Shown here piece by piece: positions 1 through 8,093 of a stretch of DNA of 64,000 nt; position 1 is the first letter of the stretch, and each line of letters starts with the position of its first letter. The translations under genes were made by a program, and so were the position numbers. This stretch comes from Roseibium aggregatum. Lineage in GTDB: Bacteria > Pseudomonadota > Alphaproteobacteria > Rhizobiales > Stappiaceae. Under the pieces are notes generated by a model. That model made no database searches. It had not been told where the DNA came from and saw only the letters and a program-made list of their open reading frames with translations. The DNA lies in contig NZ_JAEKJZ010000001.1 of the NCBI RefSeq assembly GCF_017309185.1, positions 992,001-1,056,000 on the forward strand. Direction: 5' to 3'.

Positions 1-489
1 GTCCACGCCGTTGAGCGGCACCTTGGAAACGAACGCCTCGAGGCCCGGCGTCGTGGCGCCGATGAAATGCAGCCCGTAGGGCTCGACCAGCTCGTTCATC
101 AGTTCCTTGCCACCGCCTTTGGCCATGAAGGCGAACATTTCGTCCGGTGACGACCAGGCGCCAACCGGGTTGGCGATCAGGCCGAAGGCCGGATCCTTGC
201 CGGCGAAATAGGATGTATCCGTGACATGGCCGTCGAGAATTCCGGCGGAAATCGCATCCTGGGTTTCATTGTGTGCAACAATCGATTCCACCGGCAGCAG
301 CTCGATTTCGACTCGGCCGCCGGTCTTTTCCTTGACCTTTTCGGCCCAGCCCTGCTGCAGTTCGAAATTCGGGTTTCCGGCTGGGTCGGAAGACTGGAAG
401 CGGAACGAGAAGTCCGCTGCCATTGCGGTGGTCGCGAGCGCGCCCGCCGCTGCGGCGGCGAGGGCGGTTCTGGTCAGGTGTTTCAGCAT
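1..489 (-). CDS. TRAP transporter periplasmic substrate-binding protein, DctP family (3' end outside window)
   Basis: The first 163 codons are present and the frame stays open to the window edge. The N-terminus is a clear signal peptide (positively charged MLKHLTR, an Ala-rich core, and an AMA-like cleavage site near residue 24). The mature part begins FSFRFQSSDPAGNPNF, the usual opening of DctP/TakP binding proteins that capture small carboxylates for TRAP permeases. The start ATG (487-489) has a strong ribosome site, GGAGGAACC, directly upstream. It lies downstream of, and codirectional with, the gluconokinase gene, so it may be part of a sugar-acid uptake and phosphorylation operon; the permease subunits would lie beyond the left edge. 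The ligand cannot be told from this fragment. Confidence 0.85.
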   Translation of the reverse strand, partial: MLKHLTRTALAAAAAGALATTAMAADFSFRFQSSDPAGNPNFELQQGWAEKVKEKTGGRVEIELLPVESIVAHNETQDAISAGILDGHVTDTSYFAGKDPAFGLIANPVGAWSSPDEMFAFMAKGGGKELMNELVEPYGLHFIGATTPGLEAFVSKVPLNGVD

Positions 490-521
490 GGGTTCCTCCC
501 GGATATGGAAATCGCCTCCCG

Positions 522-1100
522 TCACGAGGCGATGGTTGCTTGGGGCGGCGCAATGCGCCCCAGTTCTTCCAGGGCGCTGTCGACCAGCCGGTCGATCGGC
601 CTTGAAATCTCAAGGGTTATGCCGGCTTCTCCGGCTTCAAGCGGTTCCAGTGTCGCCAGTTGGCTGTCCAGCAGCGGTTCTCCGACAAAATGTCCCTGCC
701 GTCCCGCGAGCCGCTCGGCGATTAACGCGCGCGGACCGGTCAGGTGGATGAAACGGCAAGAGGGCAAGGCGGCGCGCAGCCTGTCGCGATAAGTGCGCTT
801 CAGGCTGGAACAGGCGATCACCGCGCCGCCTTCGCAATAGATCATCAATTTGGCAGCCAGAGTGACCGCGTCCAGCCAGGGCATGCGGTCGGCGTCGGAA
901 AGCGCTTCGCCAGCGGCCATCTTGCGTTTGTTTTCGGGGCTGTGAAAGTCGTCCGCTTCGACCATGCCGATGCCGAGCCGTTGTGAAAGCCGGTCGGCCA
1001 GCAGGCTTTTGCCGGCACCGCACACTCCCATCACGACGATTGCGGCATCGCTTGCGGCCGATGTCGGCTCACCCTGCATTTCCGTCCCCATTTCTTTCAT
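522..1100 (-). CDS. gntK: Gluconokinase (GntK/IdnK-type carbohydrate kinase)
   Basis: This 192-residue P-loop kinase would phosphorylate gluconate (or a close aldonate) to 6-phosphogluconate. A Walker A loop GVCGAGKS sits near residues 26-33, followed by the family signature ADDFHSPENKRKMAAGEALSD, DRMPWL, the ACSSLKRTYRDRLR block and GHFVGEPLLDSQLATLE, all characteristic of thermoresistant gluconokinases. Length fits the family (about 175-190 aa) with a short N-terminal extension; the ATG at 1098-1100 is used, but later starts (MQGEP or VVMGVCG) cannot be excluded. The gene is divergent from a LacI-family regulator, with a 14-bp operator-like palindrome in the shared promoter, so repression relieved by gluconate is likely. 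Confidence 0.88.
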   Translation of the reverse strand: MKEMGTEMQGEPTSAASDAAIVVMGVCGAGKSLLADRLSQRLGIGMVEADDFHSPENKRKMAAGEALSDADRMPWLDAVTLAAKLMIYCEGGAVIACSSLKRTYRDRLRAALPSCRFIHLTGPRALIAERLAGRQGHFVGEPLLDSQLATLEPLEAGEAGITLEISRPIDRLVDSALEELGRIAPPQATIAS

Positions 1101-1119
1101 CTTGTTGAACCATAAAAAA

Positions 1120-1133
1120 TGGTAGCGCTAACA
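1120..1133. promoter_or_regulatory. Probable LacI/GntR-type operator
   Basis: TGGTAGCGCTAACA is a near-perfect palindrome (one mismatch between half-sites) with the central CG step typical of LacI-family operators. It lies in the short divergent region between gntK and the LacI-family gene. On the minus strand it sits just downstream of a TTGACA hexamer (1137-1142), between -35 and the start of gntK, where a bound repressor would block transcription. On the plus strand it lies immediately upstream of the promoter of the regulator, consistent with autoregulation. Confidence 0.6.
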
Positions 1134-1135
1134 TT

Positions 1136-1164
1136 TTGTCAAATCATTTTTTCTGGCCTATCAT
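1136..1164 (+). promoter_or_regulatory. Sigma-70-like promoter of the LacI-family regulator
   Basis: TTGTCA (1136-1141) and TATCAT (1159-1164) are separated by exactly 17 bases in the AT-rich divergent region upstream of the LacI-family gene. The minus-strand hexamer TTGACA overlaps the same bases and could be the -35 of gntK, but its -10 (a T-rich run ending TTTTAT) is poorly spaced. Motif evidence only. Confidence 0.45.
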
Positions 1165-1212
1165 TTTCGTCCGAGATTGAAATTGTTTAACCTTTTGTCC
1201 TGGAAGGATAAT

Positions 1213-2217
1213 TTGAGAGTAACAATTGCCGATGTTGCCCGGGAGGCGGGTGTTAGCGCTATGACCGTCTCACGCGCTTTGCGCGATCCTGACAAGGTCT
1301 CGGAAAAAACTCGGGCAAAGATCCGCGCGGTGGTCGACAGGCTCGGTTATGTGCCGGATCCGGCGGCGAGTGCGCTGGCGACCGGCAAGACCAATGTCAT
1401 CGGAGTGATCGTGCCGTCGGTCACCAACAACGTGTTTTCGGACGTGATGCGCGGTATCTATGAGGTGGCGGAGGGGTCGATCTGGCAGATCCAGCTAGGC
1501 AATTCCCGCTATTCGCCGCTGGAAGAGGAAAACCTCGTCCGCACGTTCCTGAGCCAGCGTCCCGCGGGTCTCATTCTTTCCGGGCTCGATCAGTCGAACG
1601 AGACATCAAGACTATTGAGGTCCGCGGATTGCCGCATTGTCCAGATCATGGAATGCGGGCCGGATCCATATGACTTGATGATCGGTTTTTCTCATGTCGA
1701 AGGCTCGGCGGCGGCCACCCGCCATCTGGTGTCGGCCGGCTACCGGAAGCCAGGTTACATCGCGGCCCGGCTCGACCCGCGCAGCCAGCGGCGCCTTGCC
1801 GGTTTCCGGAAGGCGGCGGAAAAGGCGGGCGTGTTCGAGCCCGGCCGGATCGTCACCACCCCAAGGCCTTCAACAGTGACGCTCGGCTGCGAATTGGTTG
1901 CGGACTTGCTCTCCAAGGCGCCGGACACGGACGCGGTCCTTTGCAACAATGACGACCTGGCCCTCGGGGCCTTGTTCGAATGTCAGCGGCGCGGCCTGCG
2001 TGTCCCGGAGGACATCGGAATTTGCGGCTTTAACGACCTGGAGATGATGGCGGTCGCCAATCCGCCGATTTCCAGCGTTCGTACGTTCCGTCTCGATATG
2101 GGCCGAGAGGCTCTGCGTATGCTGACGGAAGCGCTTGCCGGCGTCGAACCTGACCGGCCGATCGTCGACCTCGGCTACGAGGTCATGCCGCGCCGGAGTA
2201 CCGCGCGGAACGGATAG
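1213..2217 (+). CDS. LacI-family transcriptional repressor (GntR-like)
   Basis: This is a 334-residue regulator with an N-terminal helix-turn-helix (VTIADVAREAGVSAMTVSRAL) and a periplasmic-binding-protein-like effector domain ending PRRSTARNG. The hinge RLGYVPDPAASALATGKT and the core GVIVPSVTNNVFSDV are standard for the family, and length matches GntR-type members. I place the start at TTG 1213 (MRVTIADV), because GGAAGGA lies just upstream and family members begin at this point; the reading frame is open further upstream to a TTG at 1177. Its divergent partner is gluconokinase, so gluconate or a related sugar acid is the likely effector. The shared operator at 1120-1133 is its probable binding site. 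Confidence 0.85.
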   Translation: MRVTIADVAREAGVSAMTVSRALRDPDKVSEKTRAKIRAVVDRLGYVPDPAASALATGKTNVIGVIVPSVTNNVFSDVMRGIYEVAEGSIWQIQLGNSRYSPLEEENLVRTFLSQRPAGLILSGLDQSNETSRLLRSADCRIVQIMECGPDPYDLMIGFSHVEGSAAATRHLVSAGYRKPGYIAARLDPRSQRRLAGFRKAAEKAGVFEPGRIVTTPRPSTVTLGCELVADLLSKAPDTDAVLCNNDDLALGALFECQRRGLRVPEDIGICGFNDLEMMAVANPPISSVRTFRLDMGREALRMLTEALAGVEPDRPIVDLGYEVMPRRSTARNG

Positions 2218-2359
2218 GCTGCGACCGCCAGGGGCCGTTCACACGCGCTTGCATTCATGTGTGATACGCTTTTTCCAAAACCACAGGTCTTTTGACCGGG
2301 GCAGGCCCCTAACCGCACCGCTTTTTTCTTGCCCTTCACCAGCACCGGACCGACGCGCC

Positions 2360-2827
2360 ATGCCCGATTTCAAACTGATCGATGTTTCCGAAACGCCTTA
2401 TCTTTTTGTCGCCGCAACCAGTTCCACGGCGCCGGGAGAAATCGCGTCTGCAATGGGGAAGGCCCTGCAGCAGGTTTGGGACTTCATGCAGGCGGAGGGG
2501 ATTGCGCCTGCCGGCGGCGCGCTGTCGGTCTATGACACCTATGATCCCGCCCAAATCACCTTCCGCGCGGGCTTTACGGTCAGCCGCGAGGATATGGCAA
2601 AGGCGAGGGCGGGCGTCGAAGCCGATGTCACTCCGGCCGGCGAAGTGCTGCATTTCGTCCACAAGGGTCCCTACAGCACGTTGCGCGACGACTACGGTCT
2701 CATGATGGCCCACATTGTGGAAATCGGGCGCGAGATTTCGGCGCCGACCTGGGAAGTCTACCTGAACGACCCCACCCGGGTCCCGGAAGAAGAGCTTTTG
2801 ACGGAGGTCTATTCGGTCCTCAAATAA
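2360..2827 (+). CDS. GyrI-like / AraC effector-binding-domain protein
   Basis: This is a 155-residue stand-alone GyrI-like (SOUL/AraC-effector-binding) domain. Visible landmarks are the N-terminal strand DFKLIDVSETPYLFVAATS, the middle YDTYDPAQITFRAGFTV, the HKGPYSTLRDDYGLM segment and the C-terminal PTWEVYLNDPTRVPEEELLTEVYSVL, which closely follow the family pattern. Such domains bind small hydrophobic or cationic ligands; stand-alone versions act as sequestering proteins or in rare cases as hydrolases. The start ATG 2360 is chosen because the domain begins immediately after it; the open frame upstream has no homologous content. It has no obvious link to its neighbours. Confidence 0.8.
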   Translation: MPDFKLIDVSETPYLFVAATSSTAPGEIASAMGKALQQVWDFMQAEGIAPAGGALSVYDTYDPAQITFRAGFTVSREDMAKARAGVEADVTPAGEVLHFVHKGPYSTLRDDYGLMMAHIVEIGREISAPTWEVYLNDPTRVPEEELLTEVYSVLK

Positions 2828-2911
2828 CGGCCGGCCGAAAGACGTGGCCTGGCCAGGCTTCTCCGGCGCCGTGGAAACACGCCGGGCCCACCACCTTCAT
2901 TTGAGGTTGAC

Positions 2912-2929
2912 ATTCCAGCCGCTTGGAAT
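2912..2929. promoter_or_regulatory. Inverted repeat upstream of LysR gene
   Basis: ATTCCA-N6-TGGAAT is a perfect 6-bp inverted repeat 41 bases before the LysR start codon. It is bracketed by a direct repeat TTGAGGTTG (2901-2909 and 2929-2937). This is the size and position expected for an autoregulatory LysR-type site, but no experiment or second copy supports it. Confidence 0.35.
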
Positions 2930-2970
2930 TGAGGTTGGCCGGACTCTCAATCCTCTCCGGCCGGCTACAA

Positions 2971-3879
2971 ATGTCCTTCACGATCAGGCAACTCCAGTAT
3001 TTCGTCGCAGCGGCGGAGCGGAGTTCGATTTCGAAGGCTGCCCAATCCTTCAATATTTCCCAGTCCTCGGTCACAGAGGCCATCAAGGAACTTGAGAGCG
3101 ACCTCGGTGTCCCCTTGTTCGAGCGTCATTCGCGCGGGCTGACGATCACCCACAAGGGACATCAGTTCCTGCGGCACGCCACTTCGATCCTGGCAAGTGT
3201 TTCCAACGCACGGCGCGCCTTCGCGGAGCCACCCGATGCGGCTCCGGGCCGGCTTCATCTCGGCGTGACCTCGCTGGTCGCGGGCTATGTTCTGTCCGAT
3301 ATCCTGGCCAGATACCGGCGCGCCTATCCGGGTGTGGAGGTCTCGGCCATCGAGGACAGCGGCGAGTATCTGGAACACCTTCTGATCGGGGGTGAACTCG
3401 ATGTCGCGGTGATGGTGGTGTCCAATCTTCGCGACACGATGGCCTTACAGTCGGAAATCCTTGAAGTCTCCCCGTATCGGCTCTGGTTGCCGATCGGTCA
3501 CCGGCTGGAAACGCCCGACAGCGTCGCGCTCGCCGACCTCAAGGGCGAACCCTTGATCATGCTGACCGTGGACGAGATCGAGGAGGCGACGGGCAAGCTT
3601 CTCGGTGTTCTGGGGTCGAGGCCGCCTGTCGCCTTCCGGACGCGCTCCGTGGAAGCGGTGCGTTCCCTGGTTGCCACCGGCGCCGGCGTTGCCATTCTTC
3701 CCGACCTTGTCTACCGCCCCTGGTCCCTGGAAGGGGACCGGATCGAATCCAGGGATATCGGCGGCACTCTGCCCGTCGTTCAGGTCGGGATTGTCTGGCG
3801 CCGGGGGTCCGTCCCCAAGCCGACAACGGCCAATTTCATCGAACTCGCAAAGGCGCAGCGCATGCTGCGCAACCGGTAG
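2971..3879 (+). CDS. LysR-family transcriptional regulator
   Basis: This 302-residue regulator has the usual winged helix-turn-helix at residues 1-60 (FTIRQLQYFVAAAERSSISKAAQSFNISQSSVTEAIKELE split by the recognition helix) followed by LGVPLFERHSRGLTITHKG, then a two-lobed co-inducer domain (GRLHLGVTSLVAG onward). The start ATG 2971 places MSFTIRQLQYF at the N-terminus as in the family; the upstream in-frame extension is not conserved-looking. It lies directly upstream of, and in the same direction as, the polyamine-type transporter operon, with a T-N11-A palindrome at 3952-3968 between them, so regulation of that operon is the simplest reading. Confidence 0.9.
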   Translation: MSFTIRQLQYFVAAAERSSISKAAQSFNISQSSVTEAIKELESDLGVPLFERHSRGLTITHKGHQFLRHATSILASVSNARRAFAEPPDAAPGRLHLGVTSLVAGYVLSDILARYRRAYPGVEVSAIEDSGEYLEHLLIGGELDVAVMVVSNLRDTMALQSEILEVSPYRLWLPIGHRLETPDSVALADLKGEPLIMLTVDEIEEATGKLLGVLGSRPPVAFRTRSVEAVRSLVATGAGVAILPDLVYRPWSLEGDRIESRDIGGTLPVVQVGIVWRRGSVPKPTTANFIELAKAQRMLRNR

Positions 3880-3951
3880 GGCGGCGGTTTTCAGGCCGGG
3901 ATTTCCTTCTCCGCGACGCTTCTCCGGGAGTGGCAGTGCGATGAAATTTGA

Positions 3952-3968
3952 TATCGGAAAAACCGATA
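3952..3968. promoter_or_regulatory. LysR-type T-N11-A box upstream of transporter operon
   Basis: TATCGGAAAAACCGATA is a perfect palindrome with 6-bp arms and an A5 centre, containing T-N11-A (T3954/A3966), the core of LysR-type sites. It sits 123 bases before the binding-protein start codon and 72 bases after the LysR stop. An AT-rich stretch follows and probably holds the operon promoter. Confidence 0.45.
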
Positions 3969-4090
3969 GAACGTTTCTTTATTTTGAATTTGCGAATGCA
4001 GCAGGAACGGCGCAAGCTTTCCCGCACAAGAAAAAAGCTGGAAAAATCACCTCCAAAAACCGCATTCTATTCTGAGGGGAAGGTCTGCTC

Positions 4091-5248
4091 ATGAAAAGAT
4101 TTCTGAGTTGTTGTTCGCTTGTCTCGCTGCTGGCGGGGCAGGTTTCCGCTGCCCATGCCGAAATGCTCACCGAACTGGGTGAGGGCGAAGGCGAGGTCGT
4201 CATTGTTGCCTGGCCGGGCTACATCGAACGTGGCGAAACCGACAAGCAATTCGACTGGGTCACGGCCTTTGAAGAAAAGACGAGCTGCAAGGTGAGCGTC
4301 AAGACGGCCAACACTTCGGACGAAATGGTCGCGCTCATGAACGAAGGTGGTTTCGACCTCGTGACCGCCTCCGGCGATGCCTCGCTGCGCCTGATCGCCG
4401 GCAAGCGGGTCCAGCCGGTCAATGTCGACCTCGTTCCGAGCTGGTCGACCGTGGACGATCGTCTGAAGGATGCCCCCTGGCACACCGTTGACAACGTTCA
4501 TTACGGCGTGCCCTACATGTGGGGCCCGAACGTCCTGATGTACAGCACGGAGGCGTTCTCCGAAGCGCCAGACAGCTGGAACGTGGTCTTCGAGGAAACG
4601 ACCCTGTCGGACGGCAAGTCCAACAAGGGACGCGTCCAGGCTTATGACGGCCCGATCCACATCGCGGACGCCGCCAACTACCTGATGTTCCACAAACCGG
4701 AACTGGGTATCAAGAGCCCCTATGAGCTCAACCAGGACCAGTATGACGCGGCGCTCGACCTGTTGCGCCAGCAAAGAGACCTGGTCTCCCGTTACTGGCA
4801 CGATGCCTTCATCCAGATCGACGATTTCAAGAACGAAGGCATGGTCGCCTCCGGGTCCTGGCCGTTCCAGGTCAACCTTCTGAAGGCGGACAATCTGCCG
4901 ATCGCCTCGGTCATTCCGAAAGAAGGCGCGACCGGCTGGGCCGACACCACCATGATGCATGCCGAGGCCGAGCATCCCAACTGCGCCTATATGTGGATGG
5001 AGCACACGCTGTCCTCCAACCTGCAGAGCGACCTTTCCGTTTGGTTCGGAGCCAATCCCTCCGTGCCGGCCGCCTGCACCGACGGCCGCGGCATGCAGAC
5101 CGCCGAAGGCTGCACCGTCAACGGCATGGACGATTTCGAGAAGATCAAGTTCTGGACGACGCCGGTTTCCAAATGCGAGAGCCAGGAGGCCTGCGTGCCT
5201 TACTACCGCTGGGTCTCCGACTATATCGGCGTGATCGGCGGCCGCTGA
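4091..5248 (+). CDS. ABC transporter periplasmic substrate-binding protein, polyamine (PotD/PotF) type
   Basis: This is a 385-residue secreted binding protein. A signal peptide occupies about residues 1-24 (MKRFLSCCSLVSLLAG, cleaved near AHAE), preceded by a GAGGGGAAGG ribosome site. The mature protein shows the polyamine-binding-protein pattern: VVIVAWPGYIERGETD, VKTANTSDEMVALM, the GFDLVTASGDASLRLI segment, and a VPYMWGPNVLMY strand. Together with the ATPase, two permeases and an aminoaldehyde dehydrogenase downstream this fits uptake of putrescine, spermidine or another diamine. The exact ligand cannot be read from the sequence; other cationic or opine-like ligands remain possible. Confidence 0.87.
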   Translation: MKRFLSCCSLVSLLAGQVSAAHAEMLTELGEGEGEVVIVAWPGYIERGETDKQFDWVTAFEEKTSCKVSVKTANTSDEMVALMNEGGFDLVTASGDASLRLIAGKRVQPVNVDLVPSWSTVDDRLKDAPWHTVDNVHYGVPYMWGPNVLMYSTEAFSEAPDSWNVVFEETTLSDGKSNKGRVQAYDGPIHIADAANYLMFHKPELGIKSPYELNQDQYDAALDLLRQQRDLVSRYWHDAFIQIDDFKNEGMVASGSWPFQVNLLKADNLPIASVIPKEGATGWADTTMMHAEAEHPNCAYMWMEHTLSSNLQSDLSVWFGANPSVPAACTDGRGMQTAEGCTVNGMDDFEKIKFWTTPVSKCESQEACVPYYRWVSDYIGVIGGR

Positions 5249-5280
5249 GCCGGGCCGGACTTTCAACTGGAAAACGGTTG

Positions 5281-5311
5281 TGCACCTGCCGGCCCGTCGC
5301 CGGCAGGTGCA
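5281..5311 (+). other. Strong intercistronic stem-loop in transporter operon
   Basis: TGCACCTGCCGG and its exact reverse complement flank a 7-base loop (5293-5299), giving a perfect 12-bp GC-rich stem between the binding-protein stop and the ATPase start. No T-tract follows, so it is more likely an mRNA-stabilising or attenuating hairpin than a full terminator. Such stems commonly keep binding-protein transcripts more abundant than those for the membrane subunits. Confidence 0.6.
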
Positions 5312-5324
5312 GACAGGAACGATC

Positions 5325-6314
5325 ATGCAATCTGCCGTCCTTTTCAAGAACGTATCCCGCCATTACGGCGAGGTGCGCGCCGTCCATGCCGTCGATCTGG
5401 AGGTCAGGGCTGGTGAATTCTTCGCCATGCTTGGCCCGTCCGGTTCCGGCAAGACGACCAGCCTGCGCCTGATCGCGGGCTTCGAACAGCCGACGTCCGG
5501 GCATATCGAGATCTTCGGCGAGACCGCCGAAGGCGTGCCGCCCTACCGGCGCAACGTGAATACGGTTTTTCAGGACTATGCGCTTTTTCCGCACATGAGC
5601 GTCCGTGACAACGTCGCCTACGGCCTGATGATCGCCGGCATGGGCAGGAAAGCGCGTTACGCGAAGGCGGAAGAGGCGTTGGAGCTGGTGCGTCTTCCAG
5701 GCTATGGCGACAGGGCGCCCGCAGCGCTGTCCGGCGGTCAGCGCCAGCGCGTGGCGCTGGCGCGGGCCCTGGTCAACGAGCCCAAGGTACTGCTTCTCGA
5801 CGAGCCGCTCGGCGCGCTTGACCTGAAGCTGCGCGAACAGATGCAGGAAGAGCTGAAGAGCCTGCAGAAAAGCCTCGGCATCACCTTCATCTTCGTGACC
5901 CACGACCAGGGCGAGGCGCTCTCCATGGCCGACCGTGTCGCGGTTTTCGACCACGGAAAGATCCAGCAGGTGGGAACGCCGCAGGACATCTACCAGCGGC
6001 CGGATACGCCTTTCGTTGCGGATTTCGTTGGGTCTTCCAACGTTCTGCCGGCCGACATGGTGCTGGAACTGACCGGGCACCATGCGGCCGCCAGCCTGAG
6101 GCCGGAAGCGATCCGCATCGGTGCGGAGGAAAAACATGCCGCGACCGTCGCCGGGGCGAGTTACATCGGGGCCGTCACCAGAGTGTCGTTGAATTTCCGG
6201 CAGATGCAGCTTTCCGCCCTTGTTCCCGCCGGAGTCGCTGTTCCGGAAACCGGTGAGACCGTCTCCATTGGTTGGGACCGCGAGGCGCTTCACCTCATGG
6301 AACGCGGCTCATGA
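5325..6314 (+). CDS. ABC transporter ATP-binding protein, polyamine (PotA) type
   Basis: This 329-residue cytoplasmic ATPase energises the importer. It contains Walker A GPSGSGKTT, Q-loop NTVFQDYALFPHM, signature LSGGQRQRVALARAL, Walker B VLLLDEPLGALD and the switch histidine in FVTHDQGEAL. A C-terminal TOBE-like region follows (ASLRPEAIRIG onward). The start ATG 5325 (MQSAVLFKNVS) is chosen because the fold begins there; the longer open frame would translate the upstream stem-loop. Its stop overlaps the start of the first permease (ATGA), showing translational coupling. Confidence 0.92.
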   Translation: MQSAVLFKNVSRHYGEVRAVHAVDLEVRAGEFFAMLGPSGSGKTTSLRLIAGFEQPTSGHIEIFGETAEGVPPYRRNVNTVFQDYALFPHMSVRDNVAYGLMIAGMGRKARYAKAEEALELVRLPGYGDRAPAALSGGQRQRVALARALVNEPKVLLLDEPLGALDLKLREQMQEELKSLQKSLGITFIFVTHDQGEALSMADRVAVFDHGKIQQVGTPQDIYQRPDTPFVADFVGSSNVLPADMVLELTGHHAAASLRPEAIRIGAEEKHAATVAGASYIGAVTRVSLNFRQMQLSALVPAGVAVPETGETVSIGWDREALHLMERGS

Positions 6315-7267
6315 GCTTGAGCGTTATGGAGAACCCGGCCATTCTCGCGCCGAAACCGGGATTTCTGGCCCGGTTCTCGGACCTGTTGTGGCGCCGCCCG
6401 TCGGTGCTTCTCGCGGTGCTTCTGGGCCCGCCCGTCCTTTGGCTCGGGGTGGTCTATCTCGGGTCGCTGTTCGCGCTCCTGATCCAGAGTTTCTTTTCCA
6501 TCGACGAGTTTACCGGCCTGATTCAATACAGGTTCACGCTCAAGACGTATGGCGAGCTCCTACAGCCGGTCAATCTGGATATTATCCTGCGCACGGTCGC
6601 CATGGCGGCCAGCGTGACCCTGGCAGCCGTCGTCGTGGGTTTCCCGGTCGCCTATTATGCGGCCCGCTATGCGCGCGGCCGCTGGAAGGCCCTGTTCTAT
6701 CTCGGCATCATGCTGCCGCTCTGGTCCAGCTATCTGGTCAAGGTCTATGCCTGGAAGCTTATCCTGGCCAAGGAAGGCATCCTCACCTGGGGGCTGTCGA
6801 AAATCGGTCTGATGCCGCTGCTCGAAGCGATCCTTTCGATCCCCGTGATCGGCGGCAACTCGCTCTCCGTCAGCTATATCGGCACGTTCCTGGTTTTTCT
6901 CTACGTCTGGCTGCCTTTCATGATCCTGCCGATGCAGGCGGCCATGGAACGGGTCCCCGTCAGCCTGCTGGAGGCCTCCGCCGACCAGGGGGCGGAGCCG
7001 GTCCAGACGCTGCGCCACGTGCTTTTGCCCCTGGCGCTGCCCGGCGTCGTCGCCGGATCGATCTTCACCTTCTCGCTGACACTCGGCGACTACATCATTC
7101 CGCAGATTGTCGGCTCCTCCCGGCTGTTCATTGGCCAGGCGGTCTATGCCCATCAGGGCACGGCCGGCAACATTCCGCTCGCCGCCGCCTTCACGGTCGT
7201 GCCCATCGTGATCATGGGCTTTTACCTGTGGGGCGCCAAGCGTCTGGGAGCCTTCGATGCCCTCTGA
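6311..7267 (+). CDS. ABC transporter permease, PotB/PotH type
   Basis: This is a 318-residue inner-membrane permease with about six transmembrane segments. The first is near residues 30-60 ([25 protein letters not shown] in part). The EAA loop is recognisable as [26 protein letters not shown], the contact for the ATPase. The N-terminal tail of about 25 residues before the first membrane segment is usual for PotB/PotH homologues. It overlaps the ATPase stop by 4 bases and the next permease start by 11 bases, so all three are translationally coupled. Confidence 0.9.
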   Translation: MSLSVMENPAILAPKPGFLARFSDLLWRRPSVLLAVLLGPPVLWLGVVYLGSLFALLIQSFFSIDEFTGLIQYRFTLKTYGELLQPVNLDIILRTVAMAASVTLAAVVVGFPVAYYAARYARGRWKALFYLGIMLPLWSSYLVKVYAWKLILAKEGILTWGLSKIGLMPLLEAILSIPVIGGNSLSVSYIGTFLVFLYVWLPFMILPMQAAMERVPVSLLEASADQGAEPVQTLRHVLLPLALPGVVAGSIFTFSLTLGDYIIPQIVGSSRLFIGQAVYAHQGTAGNIPLAAAFTVVPIVIMGFYLWGAKRLGAFDAL

Positions 7268-8072
7268 TCGCAGCTCAAAAGCGCCTATGGGACTCAAGAT
7301 CGCGGCAGCCGGCGGGCTCGCCTTTCTGCACCTGCCGATTTTGCTCATCTTTGTCTATGCCTTCACCACGGAGGAAAAGAGCTACCGATGGCCGCCGCCC
7401 GGACTGACACTGAAGTGGTTCGCTGTGACCTGGAACCGGCCCGACGTCTGGGAAGCGCTGTATCTGTCTCTGCAAGTGGCGGCGGTTTCGACGCTGATTG
7501 CCATCCTGCTGGGGAGCCTGTGTGCGGCGGCCGTTGCAAAGTCCCGCTTTTTCGGCCGAGAGGTGGTGTCGCTTATGGTGATCCTGCCGATTGCCCTGCC
7601 GGGCATCATCACCGGCATCGCCCTGCGCTCCGCCTTTCACCTGGCGGATATCCCCTATTCCATGTGGACCATCATTCTGGGCCATGCCACCTTCTGCGTG
7701 GTGGTCGTCTACAACAACGCGGTGGCGCGTTTCCGGCGGACCTCGAGCTCGCTGATCGAAGCCTCCATGGATCTTGGAGCCAACGGGTTCCAGACCCTTC
7801 GCCACGTCATCCTGCCCAATATTGGAACGGCGTTGCTGGCCGGCGGAATGCTCGCCTTCGCGCTGTCCTTCGACGAAGTCATCGTCACCACCTTCACCGC
7901 CGGCCAGGAGGCGACCCTGCCGATCTGGATGCTGGAAGAACTGGTCCGGCCCCGGCAGCGCCCGGTGACCAATGTGGTTGCCGTGGTTGTGGTCCTGGTG
8001 ACGTTCCTGCCGATCCTCGGCGCCTACTATCTCACCCGTGACGGCGACAAGACCGCCGGTCATGGAAAATAA
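7257..8072 (+). CDS. ABC transporter permease, PotC/PotI type
   Basis: This is a 271-residue second permease of the same importer. A hydrophobic N-terminal segment ([16 protein letters not shown]) is followed by a periplasmic loop with the family motif [12 protein letters not shown], then further membrane spans and the EAA loop [23 protein letters not shown]. The start ATG 7257 overlaps the end of the preceding permease; a start at MGLK (7287) is possible. It forms the heterodimeric channel with the upstream permease. Confidence 0.9.
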   Translation: MPSDRSSKAPMGLKIAAAGGLAFLHLPILLIFVYAFTTEEKSYRWPPPGLTLKWFAVTWNRPDVWEALYLSLQVAAVSTLIAILLGSLCAAAVAKSRFFGREVVSLMVILPIALPGIITGIALRSAFHLADIPYSMWTIILGHATFCVVVVYNNAVARFRRTSSSLIEASMDLGANGFQTLRHVILPNIGTALLAGGMLAFALSFDEVIVTTFTAGQEATLPIWMLEELVRPRQRPVTNVVAVVVVLVTFLPILGAYYLTRDGDKTAGHGK

Positions 8073-8093
8073 CACCGACAACGGAGGGTAATC

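Noticed and set aside
1177-1212. N-terminal extension of the LacI-family regulator (MKLFNLLSWKDN)
   Set aside because: No ribosome site at TTG 1177 and family members start at the VTIADV strand; TTG 1213 behind GGAAGGA is better.
1251-1264. Second LacI-operator-like palindrome (TGTTAGCGCTATGA) inside the LacI-family gene
   Set aside because: It encodes the conserved HTH residues VSAM, so the match is explained by coding constraint, and its second half-site deviates.
2135-2359. Upstream extension of the GyrI-like reading frame
   Set aside because: It overlaps the LacI-family gene in another frame and has no domain content.
4067-5347. Long antisense open frames opposite the binding protein, ATPase, permeases and PKS genes
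   Set aside because: They are mirror shadows of high-GC coding sequence, with Arg/Gln/His-rich compositions and no domains.
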